Part shown: one piece after another, positions 17,929-26,833 of the stretch
How positions within the stretch are numbered: position 1 is the stretch's first letter
Layout of the letters: every line of letters begins with the position of its first letter
NCBI RefSeq assembly: GCF_038396755.1
Contig: NZ_CP149822.1
Location: 5,796,001-5,860,000 of the forward strand
DNA length: 64,000 bases
Direction: 5' to 3'
From: Chitinophaga pollutisoli
GTDB taxonomy: Bacteria > Bacteroidota > Bacteroidia > Chitinophagales > Chitinophagaceae
Program-made: the position numbers and the translations under genes
The notes under the pieces: generated by a model
What the model saw: the letters and a program-made list of their open reading frames with translations, nothing else
Told to the model about the DNA's origin: nothing
Database searches by the model: none

Positions 17929-18560
17929 TATTTGTAAATATGGCTTTTAGTGCTGTCCACATTGGGTGCGAGGAAATACGCGCCTCTTGCGAAACAGTTT
18001 TTAGGGGGCGGGCACATTTCGCCGTTGTTTTCAGGATCGTCCGGAGGACCGCTCAGTGCAATCATGCCTTTGGTGGGCCTGTTATCTGGTGTAACCTGGA
18101 TGTGGTCGACATGCTTTTTCTTTTCTTCCCGGGTGGTAACCATTACAAGCGTGGTGTGGCCCCAATAAGGTTTGATGGGGATGTGGCCGATGGTGCCTTC
18201 CTCGTGTGGAATGGGGTAATCGTCGGCGTAATTGGCCAGGTAGAAACGGACGCCGCTCATTTTGTCGCGCTGCATGACGCACAACAAGGCATGAATACGC
18301 TCCGTCGAGAACCAGATGCTGCGGGTGTGTGCGGAATCCGGCGGGAGGTTGGCGCCATACCGGGCGATCATGGCGTAAGCCGTGTCTACCGACATCAGTG
18401 CGTCTTCGGGCACAACTGTTTTGGAATTGCAGACATACTGCGAGGAATCTTTACCGGCAGACCCGCCGCCCGCGCTTTGGGAATTGGACCAGTAATAACC
18501 TGCCGCAACTCCGGCGGCCAGGGTTAAAACGGGGATCAGCATTGATTTGAATGTACTCAT
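17928..18560 (-). CDS. Anchored protein of unknown family, first gene of cassette A
   Basis: Protein of 210 residues with an N-terminal membrane anchor or uncleaved signal (about 5-24), so the bulk is extracytoplasmic. No known family recognised. Visible blocks are VDTAYAMIARYG, WFSTERIHALLCVM, GVRFYLANY, TTLVMVTTREE and a C-terminal NGEMCPPPKNC with a Cys pair. The same order of blocks (FFGLDKLQELL, GLRIYYGLD, KFVLTATDAEGND, GFCPFDCP) occurs in the shorter protein at 49008-49403, which opens the paralogous cassette. Its stop codon overlaps the start of the multi-TM gene (TAATG). A ligand-binding or signal-input role is inferred from context only. Confidence 0.85.
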   Translation of the reverse strand: MSTFKSMLIPVLTLAAGVAAGYYWSNSQSAGGGSAGKDSSQYVCNSKTVVPEDALMSVDTAYAMIARYGANLPPDSAHTRSIWFSTERIHALLCVMQRDKMSGVRFYLANYADDYPIPHEEGTIGHIPIKPYWGHTTLVMVTTREEKKKHVDHIQVTPDNRPTKGMIALSGPPDDPENNGEMCPPPKNCFARGAYFLAPNVDSTKSHIYK

Positions 18561-19032
18561 ATAGGTTTTTATTGCGTGTAATGTGGAAGGATACGGGATG
18601 TTGCCAAACGGTTTTCAAGGTGCCCCAAATTACCGTTTTTCATCACATATTCCGCATAACCGCAGCTTCAAATTTCGGAGTTGCCACATATACCGGGAAG
18701 GCGTTTTTCGGCTCCGTTAAAGGCGGTTTTCAGGTAAAATGGGGAAAATGCTGATAATCAATACCCATCTGATACCTCACTCAACTTACTGAGTGTAAAT
18801 TTCTAACGGCACTTGCTTCATTTTTCGCTATCAACAAGAATGAAAAACCCAGGAGTTAATTAACATTAAATTGTAAATACAGATTGATTAACACACGTTT
18901 GCATTCATGTAAATTTTCCGGTGAGGAGTGATATTTTAATGTTTACCAGTTGGATGGATGTATGAAAAATAGTGAGGATTCCTGCCGGTAAAAGCGTTTT
19001 TCAGCGCGGGGAGTTTTCCGTAAATTGTAGTC
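18561..19032. other. Intergenic region between cassette A and yjbR-like gene
   Basis: 472 AT-rich bases between divergent genes. It must hold the promoters for both, but I see no full TTG/TAnnTTTG pair. A small inverted repeat, CACTCA/TGAGTG (about 18777-18794), is present. No gene evident. Confidence 0.5.
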
Positions 19033-19380
19033 ATGAATCTCGAAAAGCTACAGGATTTCTGCCTTACCCTCCCCGGTACCGCCGAAGGATTCCCGTTTGG
19101 GGAAGCGACCCTTGTATTTACCGTCATGGGAAAAATATTCGCTTTAGTGGATGTGGATGCGTTCGAAAGCATCAACCTGAAATGCGACCCGGAAGATGTG
19201 GAAGAGCTCCGCGAAAGATATGAAGGCGTACTGCCGGGGTATCATATGAATAAAAAACACTGGAACACCGTTTTGTTCGACGGCTCCATCCCGGACCGGC
19301 TCCTCCTCGAATGGACCCGCAACTCATACGACCTCGTCGTAAAAGGACTGCCCAAAAAGACCCGCGAACAGCTGGGGTAA
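19033..19380 (+). CDS. MmcQ/YjbR family protein
   Basis: Protein of 115 residues of the YjbR (CyaY-like fold) family. Family signatures: LPGTAEGFPFGEATLVFTVMGKIFA at the N-terminus (split motif GxxExxPFG and F.V.GKIFA), INLKCDPE, PGYHMNKKHWNTV and the C-terminal SYDLVVKGLPKK. Members are often described as predicted DNA-binding proteins, but the role is not settled. It is a single gene, convergent with the oxidoreductase. Confidence 0.88.
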   Translation: MNLEKLQDFCLTLPGTAEGFPFGEATLVFTVMGKIFALVDVDAFESINLKCDPEDVEELRERYEGVLPGYHMNKKHWNTVLFDGSIPDRLLLEWTRNSYDLVVKGLPKKTREQLG

Positions 19381-19387
19381 AACACCA

Positions 19388-19422
19388 CCGCCGCAGGCCG
19401 GTTTCCCGGGCAACGGCGGCGG
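19388..19422. terminator. Hairpin between convergent genes
   Basis: CCGCCG (19388-19393) pairs with CGGCGG (19417-19422 or 19414-19419). It lies between the yjbR-like gene and the oxidoreductase and could serve both. T-runs are weak. Confidence 0.5.
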
Positions 19423-19441
19423 AAAAACAGTTATAGCGAAT

Positions 19442-20392
19442 TCAATCCAGCGAATCATCGATCACCAGGATGGTTTTCCCCTTGCTCCGGGACGCCCGGC
19501 TATCGGCGATGGCTTGTGGCGCCTGCTCCAGCGGTAATTTGCGGTCCACCGGCATGGTAAGCCGCCCGTTATCGACCAGGTCGCGAAGCGCGTCGAGGGA
19601 GGCCGGGCTGCCCTTCGTCTCGAAGTTGCCGCCTTTCAGCCCCAGTTCATGTAGATGTTCCTTGTCGGCTACAAACTGCGTGGTATACACATGACCGCCC
19701 TTCTTCACCAGCGGCAGCATCTTATCGAACCCGGATTTGGGGCTCACCAGGTCGATCAGCGCATCGGCCCCGCCGGCAAACTGATCTTCCACCGGCGCGG
19801 ATTTATAATTGATGGTTTCCGTTGCACCCAGCTGCCGGACGCGCTCCGCCGCCTCATCTCCCGACACAGTGGCCACCACATGGATTCCCCTGGCCTTTGC
19901 CATCTGCAATATAAACGCCCCCACGCCGCCGGTGGCGCCAATCAGCAGCAATGTCTGCCCTTCCGCGAGCCCGGAACGATCGAGGAGCTGCAGGGCGGTC
20001 ATGCCCGCAGTGGGTAAAGCGGCCGCTTCCGTCAATGGGATGGAGTGCGGCGCTTCCGCGATCGCCGCCGATTCCGGGACGGTCACGAATTCCGCGTAAG
20101 ATCCTTCGCCGATGGGCGGATGGATCATCTGCCCGAAAATGCGGTCGCCCGGCTTGAAACGTTTAACGCCCGCACCCACCGCATCTACAACGCCGGCCCC
20201 GTCGACCCCCAGGATGAGCGGGAATACGTGCGGCATCGTGTTTTCCAGGATGCCGTCCACCAATTTCCAATCGAAGGGATTGAGCCCGGCCGCGGCGAGG
20301 CGGATGCGGATGGTGCCGTCTTTCACGGCGGGTTCGGGCAGTTCCACGAACTGGGGAACGCTTTTGAATTGATTGACTGCAACAGCTTTCAT
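19442..20392 (-). CDS. Zinc-type alcohol dehydrogenase-like / quinone oxidoreductase
   Basis: Medium-chain NADP-dependent oxidoreductase of 316 residues, related to quinone oxidoreductases. The GroES-like N-terminal domain has DWKLVDGIL, LGVDGAGVVDAVGAGVKRFKPGDRIFG; the Rossmann domain has the nucleotide motif IGATGGVGAFILQMAKARG and a C-terminal PLEQAPQAIADSRASRSKGKTILVI. Catalytic zinc Cys residues are absent, as in the zinc-free quinone oxidoreductase branch. An in-frame ATG lies 30 bases upstream (20422), but the start at 20392 gives the usual MKAVAVNQF opening. Substrate unknown; typical members reduce reactive enones or quinones. Confidence 0.88.
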   Translation of the reverse strand: MKAVAVNQFKSVPQFVELPEPAVKDGTIRIRLAAAGLNPFDWKLVDGILENTMPHVFPLILGVDGAGVVDAVGAGVKRFKPGDRIFGQMIHPPIGEGSYAEFVTVPESAAIAEAPHSIPLTEAAALPTAGMTALQLLDRSGLAEGQTLLLIGATGGVGAFILQMAKARGIHVVATVSGDEAAERVRQLGATETINYKSAPVEDQFAGGADALIDLVSPKSGFDKMLPLVKKGGHVYTTQFVADKEHLHELGLKGGNFETKGSPASLDALRDLVDNGRLTMPVDRKLPLEQAPQAIADSRASRSKGKTILVIDDSLD

Positions 20393-20439
20393 ATAATTGG
20401 GATTGGATATGAATGTACGCAAATTACCTGCCGGGGCAT

Positions 20440-20472
20440 AAAAAAAGCGTGCACCGCTTACGGTTACACGCC
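20440..20472 (-). terminator. Terminator of the KGG protein gene
   Basis: GCGTG-n-ACCG pairs with CGGT-nn-CACGC around a CTTA loop (20446-20471), followed on the minus strand by seven T. It separates the KGG gene from the downstream oxidoreductase gene. Confidence 0.8.
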
Positions 20473-20493
20473 TTTACAATGATCTTATGCGCC

Positions 20494-20841
20494 TCAGCGG
20501 GGTTTGCTGGGTTTACGGCCACCGCCGTGGGAGGCCTTCCCGCCTTTACTGGCAATCTGGCGTTGTTTTTCTTTATCCATTGCCGCAAAGCCCCTTCTGC
20601 TGGGAGTGCGTTTTTGCGTTTCCCCATGCGCAGCGGCATCACCATCAGCCAGGTTGGCTTCACGCTGATTACGACGGTCGGCGGCATCCAATTCGTTTTC
20701 ATCATACCCTTCTAGACGATTGTTTTTATCGTCGTTATATTCCTCTTGTTCTCCGTAACGCTCCTGCCTGTTGGCGTCTTTCATCAGCATGTTGTCGTGA
20801 TGTTGCTCCTGCATGTCAGTAGGTTTTGTTCGTGTGACCAT
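20494..20841 (-). CDS. KGG-motif general stress protein
   Basis: Hydrophilic, probably disordered protein of 115 residues rich in Asp, Glu, Asn, Gln and Arg. Its C-terminus carries the KGG repeat signature of YciG/stress-induced proteins: RRGFAAMDKEKQRQIASKGG followed by KASHGGGRKP. E. coli YciG-type proteins are linked to stress and stationary phase; here the N-terminal 70 residues are an added charged segment. It is monocistronic, ending at a clear terminator. No enzymatic role is expected. Confidence 0.82.
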   Translation of the reverse strand: MVTRTKPTDMQEQHHDNMLMKDANRQERYGEQEEYNDDKNNRLEGYDENELDAADRRNQREANLADGDAAAHGETQKRTPSRRGFAAMDKEKQRQIASKGGKASHGGGRKPSKPR

Positions 20842-21071
20842 AATTGTAAGGATTTGATATGGTTAATTGAATCAATTACATGTTTACCAATAACATACGG
20901 TAATTACCATGCCAACGGATATTCACGAGATACATATAAAACTATCTCAACTGATAGTGATTGATTAACAGTTTACTAACGTAAGTTCATGATAATCACT
21001 TACTTGTTTGTGTAAGATAACGACTGTGGAATTATTGCGGCAGTTTGGGCGATTGGGGGATGGCGTGGCAA

Positions 21072-21105
21072 CAAAAAAGGCAAGGGATGCCCCTTGCCTT
21101 TTTTT
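21072..21105 (-). terminator. Terminator of the gyrA-TPR operon
   Basis: GCAAGGG / CCCTTGC stem extended by A/T pairs (21074-21086 with 21091-21103) ending in a T-run on the minus strand, 17 bases after the TPR gene stop. Confidence 0.88.
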
Positions 21106-21121
21106 ATCATTTTGGTAAGCC

Positions 21122-22375
21122 TTAGTTGAGACCTTCCAGTTTCTTTTTCACGGTTTCTACTTTATCATTCATGTTTTTGATAGCGTAGATTTTCTGAAGC
21201 GCGTAGAGTGCGCTTTCGAAGGTGCGTTTGTCGCTGGCTTCCATGTTAGCGCCCATCGCTGTGAAGCCGGCGTCTGCTTTTTCGAAGAAAGGCAGGGCCT
21301 GGTCCATGAGTGACTGTACTTTGGCTTGCAGTTCTTTCGCTTTCGGGCCGGTTTGCTCTTTGCTGGGCAGGTTGTTGAGATCCTTGTTGCTGGCTACTGC
21401 GCGGTTAAAGTATAGTGCGCCGAGCTGGAAGTTGGCGGTGGCGTCGTCACCCTTGAGTGCCAGTGCTTTCTTGTACGCTTCTTCTGCTTTGGTCATCAGT
21501 GCGTCGTAGTTGGCAGGCTTGGCAATGTCGTTACCTTTTTCGTCGCGGGGATTGGCTACGTTATCGAGGCGGATGGCGTAATCCAGTACGAGGCTGAAGT
21601 CGCTGGGATTATCGTTTACCTTTTTCTCGAGCATGCTCAGCAGTTCATCCGTTTTACCGGTTTTGGAATAGTAGAGCATTTCCATGTCGTTAAAGCGTTT
21701 GTCAGCCGGGAAGAGGGCTTTCGCTTTTTCGATGGTACCGAGCCAGTTGGCATTGTCGCCGCGCTCTTCATATTGCTGCGCGAGTACTACGTACAGGGCG
21801 GGTTCGGTTTTGAACTGGAGGTCGGCGGCCTTTTTCAGCAGGGCGAAGGCTTCGTCCTTTTTGTTGGCCTGCTGCGCGGCGTAACCGGCGTAGAATACCA
21901 TGGCGGTGTCGGTGGGGATGGAACCGCCGAGGTTTTTGCCATTATAGTAGTCGCGCACTTCCACGGCTTTCTGGAAATAGAGGTAGGACGAATCCCACTT
22001 CTGTTCGTTCAGGTTGCCATAACCGGCGTTGCCGATGGTGGCGTACACATTGAACATGCGGTTATTCATTTCCAGGAGGGCTTCCGGCAGTTTAGGATTG
22101 ATTTCGAGGGCTTTCTTGAAAGACTCGTAAGCAATTTCCGCGTCGGCCGCGCTTTTATTCTTGGTAGCCAGGGCTTCATAGATTTTGCCTTTCACGTACC
22201 AGGTTTTAGCATCGTCCTTCGTTTTTTCGTGAGCGAGCGCCGCCTCGATATCAGCTTTCGCCTGGTCGATTTTGTCGCTTTTCAGGTATTCATCTGCACT
22301 GTTCACCTTTGCTTTTTGCGCCATGACTGCAAATCCGGCGCCGCAAAAGAGAAGCGTTACAAATAGTTTTTTCAT
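21122..22375 (-). CDS. Secreted tetratricopeptide repeat protein
   Basis: Protein of 417 residues with a cleavable signal peptide (MKKLFVTLLFCGAGFAVMAQ). The mature part is made of TPR-type helical repeats, for example AKTWYVKGKIYEALA, AEIAYESFKKALEINPKLPEA, and DATANFQLGALYFNRAVAS, separated by Lys/Ala-rich helices. It lies 42 bases after gyrA and probably shares its transcript. TPR proteins of this kind in Bacteroidota act as scaffolds in the periplasm or outer membrane; no specific partner can be named. Confidence 0.88.
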   Translation of the reverse strand: MKKLFVTLLFCGAGFAVMAQKAKVNSADEYLKSDKIDQAKADIEAALAHEKTKDDAKTWYVKGKIYEALATKNKSAADAEIAYESFKKALEINPKLPEALLEMNNRMFNVYATIGNAGYGNLNEQKWDSSYLYFQKAVEVRDYYNGKNLGGSIPTDTAMVFYAGYAAQQANKKDEAFALLKKAADLQFKTEPALYVVLAQQYEERGDNANWLGTIEKAKALFPADKRFNDMEMLYYSKTGKTDELLSMLEKKVNDNPSDFSLVLDYAIRLDNVANPRDEKGNDIAKPANYDALMTKAEEAYKKALALKGDDATANFQLGALYFNRAVASNKDLNNLPSKEQTGPKAKELQAKVQSLMDQALPFFEKADAGFTAMGANMEASDKRTFESALYALQKIYAIKNMNDKVETVKKKLEGLN

Positions 22376-22417
22376 GTGGCTCAGGTTTTTAAATAATTAT
22401 CGTTAATTGTTAGTGGT

Positions 22418-25045
22418 TTATTCTTCTGCAGGCTGTCCCGCGTCTTCACTGGCCGCTTCCTCACCGTTTCCGGCATCTTCAGCACCTTCTGCGTTTTCAC
22501 CGGTACCTTCCGCGCTTTCTGCGCCTTCAGCACCTTCTGCTCCTTCAACTCCTTCCACAACTTCTTCTTCCTCCTGCTCGTCGAGCCGTGCCACTGCCGC
22601 TATTTCGTCAGACTCGTCCATACGGATAAGCCTTACGCCCTGCGTAGCGCGCCCTGCTTCACGGACATCGCCCACTGCCATACGGATGGTAATGCCTGAT
22701 TTACAGGTGATCATGAGGTCGTTGTTCTCAGTAACGTCCAGGATGGCGATCAATGGACCGGTTTTTTCAGTTACGCTGATAGTCTTAACCCCTTTGCCCC
22801 CGCGATTGGTGATACGGTACTCCTCGATGTCGGTACGTTTGCCGAAGCCTTTTTCGGAAACCACGAGCACGGTTTTCGTCTTGTCTTCCTTATCAACACA
22901 AATCATACCAACAACTTCGTCTTTCTCGTTATCTACCTCGATGCCGCGTACCCCGATGGCGCCGCGCCCTGTGTCGCGCACGGTATTTTCAGGGAAACGG
23001 ATCGCGCGGCCGCTCTTCACGGCCATCATGATTTCGCTGTTGCCGTTGGTTAGCTTGGCTTCCAGCAGCTGGTCGCCGTCATTCACCGTGATGGCGTTCA
23101 CGCCATTGGTGCGCGGGCGGCTGAACTCTTCCAGCAGGGTTTTCTTGATGATACCGTTGCGGGTGCAGAGTACGATGTAGTGGTTGTTGATGAAGTCCTT
23201 ATCGCCCAGGTCCTTGATATCGATGATCGCGCGGATCTTGTCGTCTGACGGGAGCTGGATGAGGTTCTGGATGGCGCGGCCCTTGCTGGCTTTCTCCCCT
23301 TCGGGGATTTCGTACACCTTCAGCCAGTAGCAACGGCCTTTTTCGGTGAAGAACAGCATGGTATGGTGCGTGGAAGCCACGAACAGGTGCTCGATGTAAT
23401 CTTCGTCACGCGTTTTGCCGCCGATCGCCCCGCGGCCGCCGCGTTTCTGCTGGCGGTAGTCGTAAGCGGAAGTGCGTTTGATGTAACCGAGATGGGAAAT
23501 GGTGATTACCACGTCTTCTTCGGCGATGATATCTTCGATGCGCATTTCGGCCGCCAGGTACTGGATCTCAGTTTTCCGTTCGTCGCCGAACTTCTTTTTC
23601 ACTTCTTCCAGTTCCGTTTTGATAATGCCCATACGCAGGCCTTCGTCTGCCAGGATCTCTTTCAGTCTGCCGATCAACTGCATGATTTCTTCGTATTCTT
23701 CGCGGATTTTATCGCGCTCCATGCCTGTCAAACGCTGGAGGCGCAGTTCCAGGATGGCTTTCGCCTGGATTTCGCTCAGGCCGAAGTTGCTCATCAGCCC
23801 TTCCCTTGCCACGTCCGGTGTAGCGGAGTTGCGGATAAGGGCGATCACTTCGTCGAGGTGGTCCAGCGCGATGAGGTAACCCGCCAGGATGTGGGCTTTC
23901 TTTTCCGCTTCGCGCAATTCGTAAGCAGTACGGCGGGTCACTACTTCGTGGCGGAATTCGATAAATTCTTCCAGCAGCTCCTTCAGGTTCATGATCCTGG
24001 GGCGGCCTTTCACGAGCACCACGTTGTTGATGCCGTAAGAAGTCTGCAACTCGGAATATTTGTACAGCTGGTTGATGATCACGTTGGGGATCGCTTCGCG
24101 CTTGAGATCGATCACCAGGCGCATGCCTTCGCGGTCGCTCTCGTCGCGCACGTCGGAAATCCCTTCGATTACCTTGTCGTTCACCAGCTGCGCGATTTTC
24201 TGGTGCAGCACGGCTTTGTTCACCTGGTAAGGCAATTCGTAAATCACCAGTCTTTCCTTACCGGTTTTGCTGGTCTCCGAATTGATCTTACCGCGTACTA
24301 CTACCCTGCCACGGCCGGTTTCGAAGCCCGCTTTTACGCCTTCGAAGCCATAGATGATACCGCCGGTCGGGAAGTCGGGCGCTTTGATATGTTTGATGAG
24401 TTCTTCAACGGTGATGTTGCGGTCGTCGATCATGGCCGTCAGACCATCCACGAGCTCGGAGAGATTGTGGGGCATGATGTTGGTGGCCATCCCTACCGCG
24501 ATACCGGACGCGCCGTTGGCGAGCAGGTTGGGAATGCGGGTGGGCAGTACCAGGGGCTCCTGCAACGTATCGTCGAAGTTGAGCGTGAAATCCACCGTAT
24601 CCTTATCGAGGTCTTCCAGCATGGCTTCCGCGAACTTCTGGAGGCGGACCTCCGTATAACGCATGGCCGCAGGCATATCGCCGTCGATGGAACCGAAGTT
24701 ACCCTGACCGTCGATCAGCATATACCGCAGCGACCAGGGCTGCGCCATGCGAACCATGGTGTCGTAAACGGACGAGTCGCCGTGCGGGTGGTATTTACCC
24801 ATTACGTCCCCAACAACACGGGCAGATTTCTTGTAAGGTTTGTTATGCGTATTCCCCAGTTCATACATGCCAAACAGCACGCGGCGGTGAACAGGTTTGA
24901 AACCATCCCTTACATCCGGCAACGCGCGGCCCACGATCACAGACATCGAATAATCGATGTAAGCGGTCTTCATCTGCTCCTCAATGTTGATCTGAACAAT
25001 TCTACCTTCCTTTTGATTGTCTTGATTGTCCGTGTTCTCTATCAT
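22418..25045 (-). CDS. gyrA: DNA gyrase subunit A
   Basis: Type II topoisomerase subunit of 875 residues that breaks and rejoins DNA to add negative supercoils with GyrB. The N-terminal domain has the quinolone-determining stretch HPHGDSSVYDTMVRMAQPW, with Ser and Asp at the positions equivalent to E. coli Ser83 and Asp87, and the catalytic Tyr in AMRYTEVRL. The C-terminal beta-pinwheel contains the GyrA box (QQKRGGRG). The extreme C-terminus is an acidic tail of about 50 residues with repeated EGAEGAE units, which is longer and more repetitive than in E. coli. A TATATTTG promoter box lies 45 bases upstream. Confidence 0.97.
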   Translation of the reverse strand: MIENTDNQDNQKEGRIVQINIEEQMKTAYIDYSMSVIVGRALPDVRDGFKPVHRRVLFGMYELGNTHNKPYKKSARVVGDVMGKYHPHGDSSVYDTMVRMAQPWSLRYMLIDGQGNFGSIDGDMPAAMRYTEVRLQKFAEAMLEDLDKDTVDFTLNFDDTLQEPLVLPTRIPNLLANGASGIAVGMATNIMPHNLSELVDGLTAMIDDRNITVEELIKHIKAPDFPTGGIIYGFEGVKAGFETGRGRVVVRGKINSETSKTGKERLVIYELPYQVNKAVLHQKIAQLVNDKVIEGISDVRDESDREGMRLVIDLKREAIPNVIINQLYKYSELQTSYGINNVVLVKGRPRIMNLKELLEEFIEFRHEVVTRRTAYELREAEKKAHILAGYLIALDHLDEVIALIRNSATPDVAREGLMSNFGLSEIQAKAILELRLQRLTGMERDKIREEYEEIMQLIGRLKEILADEGLRMGIIKTELEEVKKKFGDERKTEIQYLAAEMRIEDIIAEEDVVITISHLGYIKRTSAYDYRQQKRGGRGAIGGKTRDEDYIEHLFVASTHHTMLFFTEKGRCYWLKVYEIPEGEKASKGRAIQNLIQLPSDDKIRAIIDIKDLGDKDFINNHYIVLCTRNGIIKKTLLEEFSRPRTNGVNAITVNDGDQLLEAKLTNGNSEIMMAVKSGRAIRFPENTVRDTGRGAIGVRGIEVDNEKDEVVGMICVDKEDKTKTVLVVSEKGFGKRTDIEEYRITNRGGKGVKTISVTEKTGPLIAILDVTENNDLMITCKSGITIRMAVGDVREAGRATQGVRLIRMDESDEIAAVARLDEQEEEEVVEGVEGAEGAEGAESAEGTGENAEGAEDAGNGEEAASEDAGQPAEE

Positions 25046-25089
25046 TATGTTATTGGTTTACAGGTTTTTCCGTATCCTTAAATAAAGAG

Positions 25090-25097
25090 CAAATATA
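25090..25097 (-). promoter_or_regulatory. -7 box (TATATTTG) of gyrA
   Basis: Perfect TAnnTTTG match on the minus strand, 45 bases ahead of the gyrA ATG. The -33 element is poor (CTG at 18 bases). Confidence 0.6.
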
Positions 25098-25378
25098 ACG
25101 AATTTGAGCCGTATTCAGGCGCTATGGGGGCGGAATGTGAATAAAAATGAGGGAATATTCCTACTTTCGCATCATCTCCGGTAAATGTTCTATATATCTT
25201 AAAATTGATATATACCAGCCGATCACAAATTGGCAAGCAATTTGTTTATAACCCTATGAAAATCAGCCCTTACATTCCATTGGGAACAATATCACGAAGG
25301 TTCGGAAAAGTACACTTGTCTGAACATTCACCGGAATTTATTGTTTTCGTTTGGTAGTTTTTAACCATCGAGTCTCTT
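25098..25378. other. Divergent intergenic region gyrA / saccharopine dehydrogenase-like
   Basis: AT-rich promoter region between divergent genes. I see no additional gene. A TTCGTTTG element at about 25347-25354 is a near match to the -7 consensus for the plus-strand gene. Confidence 0.4.
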
Positions 25379-26704
25379 ATGAAGCATGTTCTATTGTTTG
25401 GCGCCGGCAAGTCTGCGACCGTACTGATCGATTACCTGCTGGCCAACGCGCCCCGGCAAAAATGGCACATCACCGTGGCCGACAACGACCTCATGCTGAT
25501 CAAATCCAAGATCGGCAAGTCGTATTATGCCACTGCAGCGGCGATCGACGTGAAGGATCCGTCCGTCCGCCAACCCCTTGTGAAGGAAACCGACCTCGTC
25601 ATTTCCCTCCTTCCCCCCGCCCTCCACATCACTGTGGCGCGCGACTGCCTGCAATTCGGCAAGAACCTCCTTACCGCTTCCTATGTGGATCCGGAAATCC
25701 GCCAGCTCGAAAAAGAAATCGAAGCCGCCGGCCTCCTCTTCATGTACGAAATGGGCCTCGATCCCGGAATCGATCACATGTCCGCCATGAAACTCATCCA
25801 GTCGATCGAGAAAAAAGGCGGCCAGATCTCCTGCTTCCGCTCCTATTGCGGCGGCCTCATTTCCCCCGAAAGCAACGACAACCCCTGGCAGTACAAAATC
25901 TCCTGGAATGCCCGGAACATCGTACTGGCAGGCTCCTCCGGCGCCATCTACCGCGAAAAGGGAAAAGTGAAGGAAGTGCCCTATGAACACCTGTTCGACC
26001 AGTCCAAAACCATCCAGGTGCCCGGCCTCGGCAAACTCGCCTGGTATCCCAACCGCGATTCCCTCAACTACACCGATATCTACAACCTTTCCAATATCCC
26101 CACCTTCATGCGCGCCACCCTACGCTACCCCGACTTCTGCGAAGGCTGGAACGCGATCGTTAAACTGGGGCTGACAAACGATAAGGAGAAACAACAGACC
26201 GACAAGCTCACCTACGCCGGCTGGACCACCCGGCACATCTCCGCCGACCCCAACCTCTCCGCAGAAGAAAATGTCGCGCAGTTCCTTGGCGTTTCGTCCA
26301 AAAGCAAACTTATCCGCCAACTGAAATTTTTAGGGATTTTAAACGGGGATTTGATTAACTTAGGAGAACAAACCGACGCGGGCGTCCTGCAACATGTGCT
26401 CGAAGCCCGCCTGAGAATGGAACCATCCGACAAAGACATGATCGTCATGCTCCACGAAATCGAGTTCGAGCGGCGGAACATGAGCACTAAGTTATCAAGT
26501 TATATGATCGTGCAGGGAGAAGACAATCTGCGCACCGCAATGGCAAAAACCGTAGGTCTGCCCCTGGGTATCCTGGCGAAGCTCGTGCTCTCCGGCCAGG
26601 TGAGCCTCACCGGGCTCCAGATCCCCATAATGCCGGAAATCTACAATCCCGTCCTCCGCGAACTGGAGGAATTCGATATCAGGTTCGAGGAATCTTTCGA
26701 CTAA
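25379..26704 (+). CDS. Saccharopine dehydrogenase family protein
   Basis: NAD(P)-dependent enzyme of 441 residues. The Rossmann fold begins at once (MKHVLLFGAGKSATVLIDYL), followed by the LVISLLPPALH and LTASYVDPEIR segments and the MGLDPGIDHMSAMKLI motif typical of saccharopine reductase/dehydrogenase (glutamate-forming type). The C-terminal domain carries the substrate lobe. The family interconverts saccharopine and aminoadipate semialdehyde in lysine metabolism, but related members act on other opine-like compounds. It is monocistronic, closed by a hairpin at 26810. No lysine pathway gene is adjacent, so the exact substrate is uncertain. Confidence 0.88.
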   Translation: MKHVLLFGAGKSATVLIDYLLANAPRQKWHITVADNDLMLIKSKIGKSYYATAAAIDVKDPSVRQPLVKETDLVISLLPPALHITVARDCLQFGKNLLTASYVDPEIRQLEKEIEAAGLLFMYEMGLDPGIDHMSAMKLIQSIEKKGGQISCFRSYCGGLISPESNDNPWQYKISWNARNIVLAGSSGAIYREKGKVKEVPYEHLFDQSKTIQVPGLGKLAWYPNRDSLNYTDIYNLSNIPTFMRATLRYPDFCEGWNAIVKLGLTNDKEKQQTDKLTYAGWTTRHISADPNLSAEENVAQFLGVSSKSKLIRQLKFLGILNGDLINLGEQTDAGVLQHVLEARLRMEPSDKDMIVMLHEIEFERRNMSTKLSSYMIVQGEDNLRTAMAKTVGLPLGILAKLVLSGQVSLTGLQIPIMPEIYNPVLRELEEFDIRFEESFD

Positions 26705-26809
26705 CCAAAAAGTATTGCTACCGGCCAACGATTCAACCCGCGCACGGGATCAAGTCATTTTTCCTATGACTACTCCTATTCAGAGGAGGTTGAACATGTG
26801 AAAGTATGG

Positions 26810-26833
26810 GCCGCCCGGTTTGGGCGGCTTTTT
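26810..26833. terminator. Terminator between convergent genes
   Basis: GCCGCCC (26810-26816) pairs with GGGCGGC (26822-26828), then a T-run that runs into the sir2 stop codon. It ends the saccharopine dehydrogenase-like transcript. Confidence 0.88.

Noticed and set aside
23363..25081. Plus-strand frame (572 codons) opposite gyrA
   Set aside because: Antisense shadow; His/Val/Phe-rich with no family, and it would run through the gyrA promoter.
26780..26833. Small gene after a strong ribosome-binding-like GAGGAGG
   Set aside because: The ATG after this site (at 26796) is followed at once by TGA, and the downstream sequence is the terminator hairpin.
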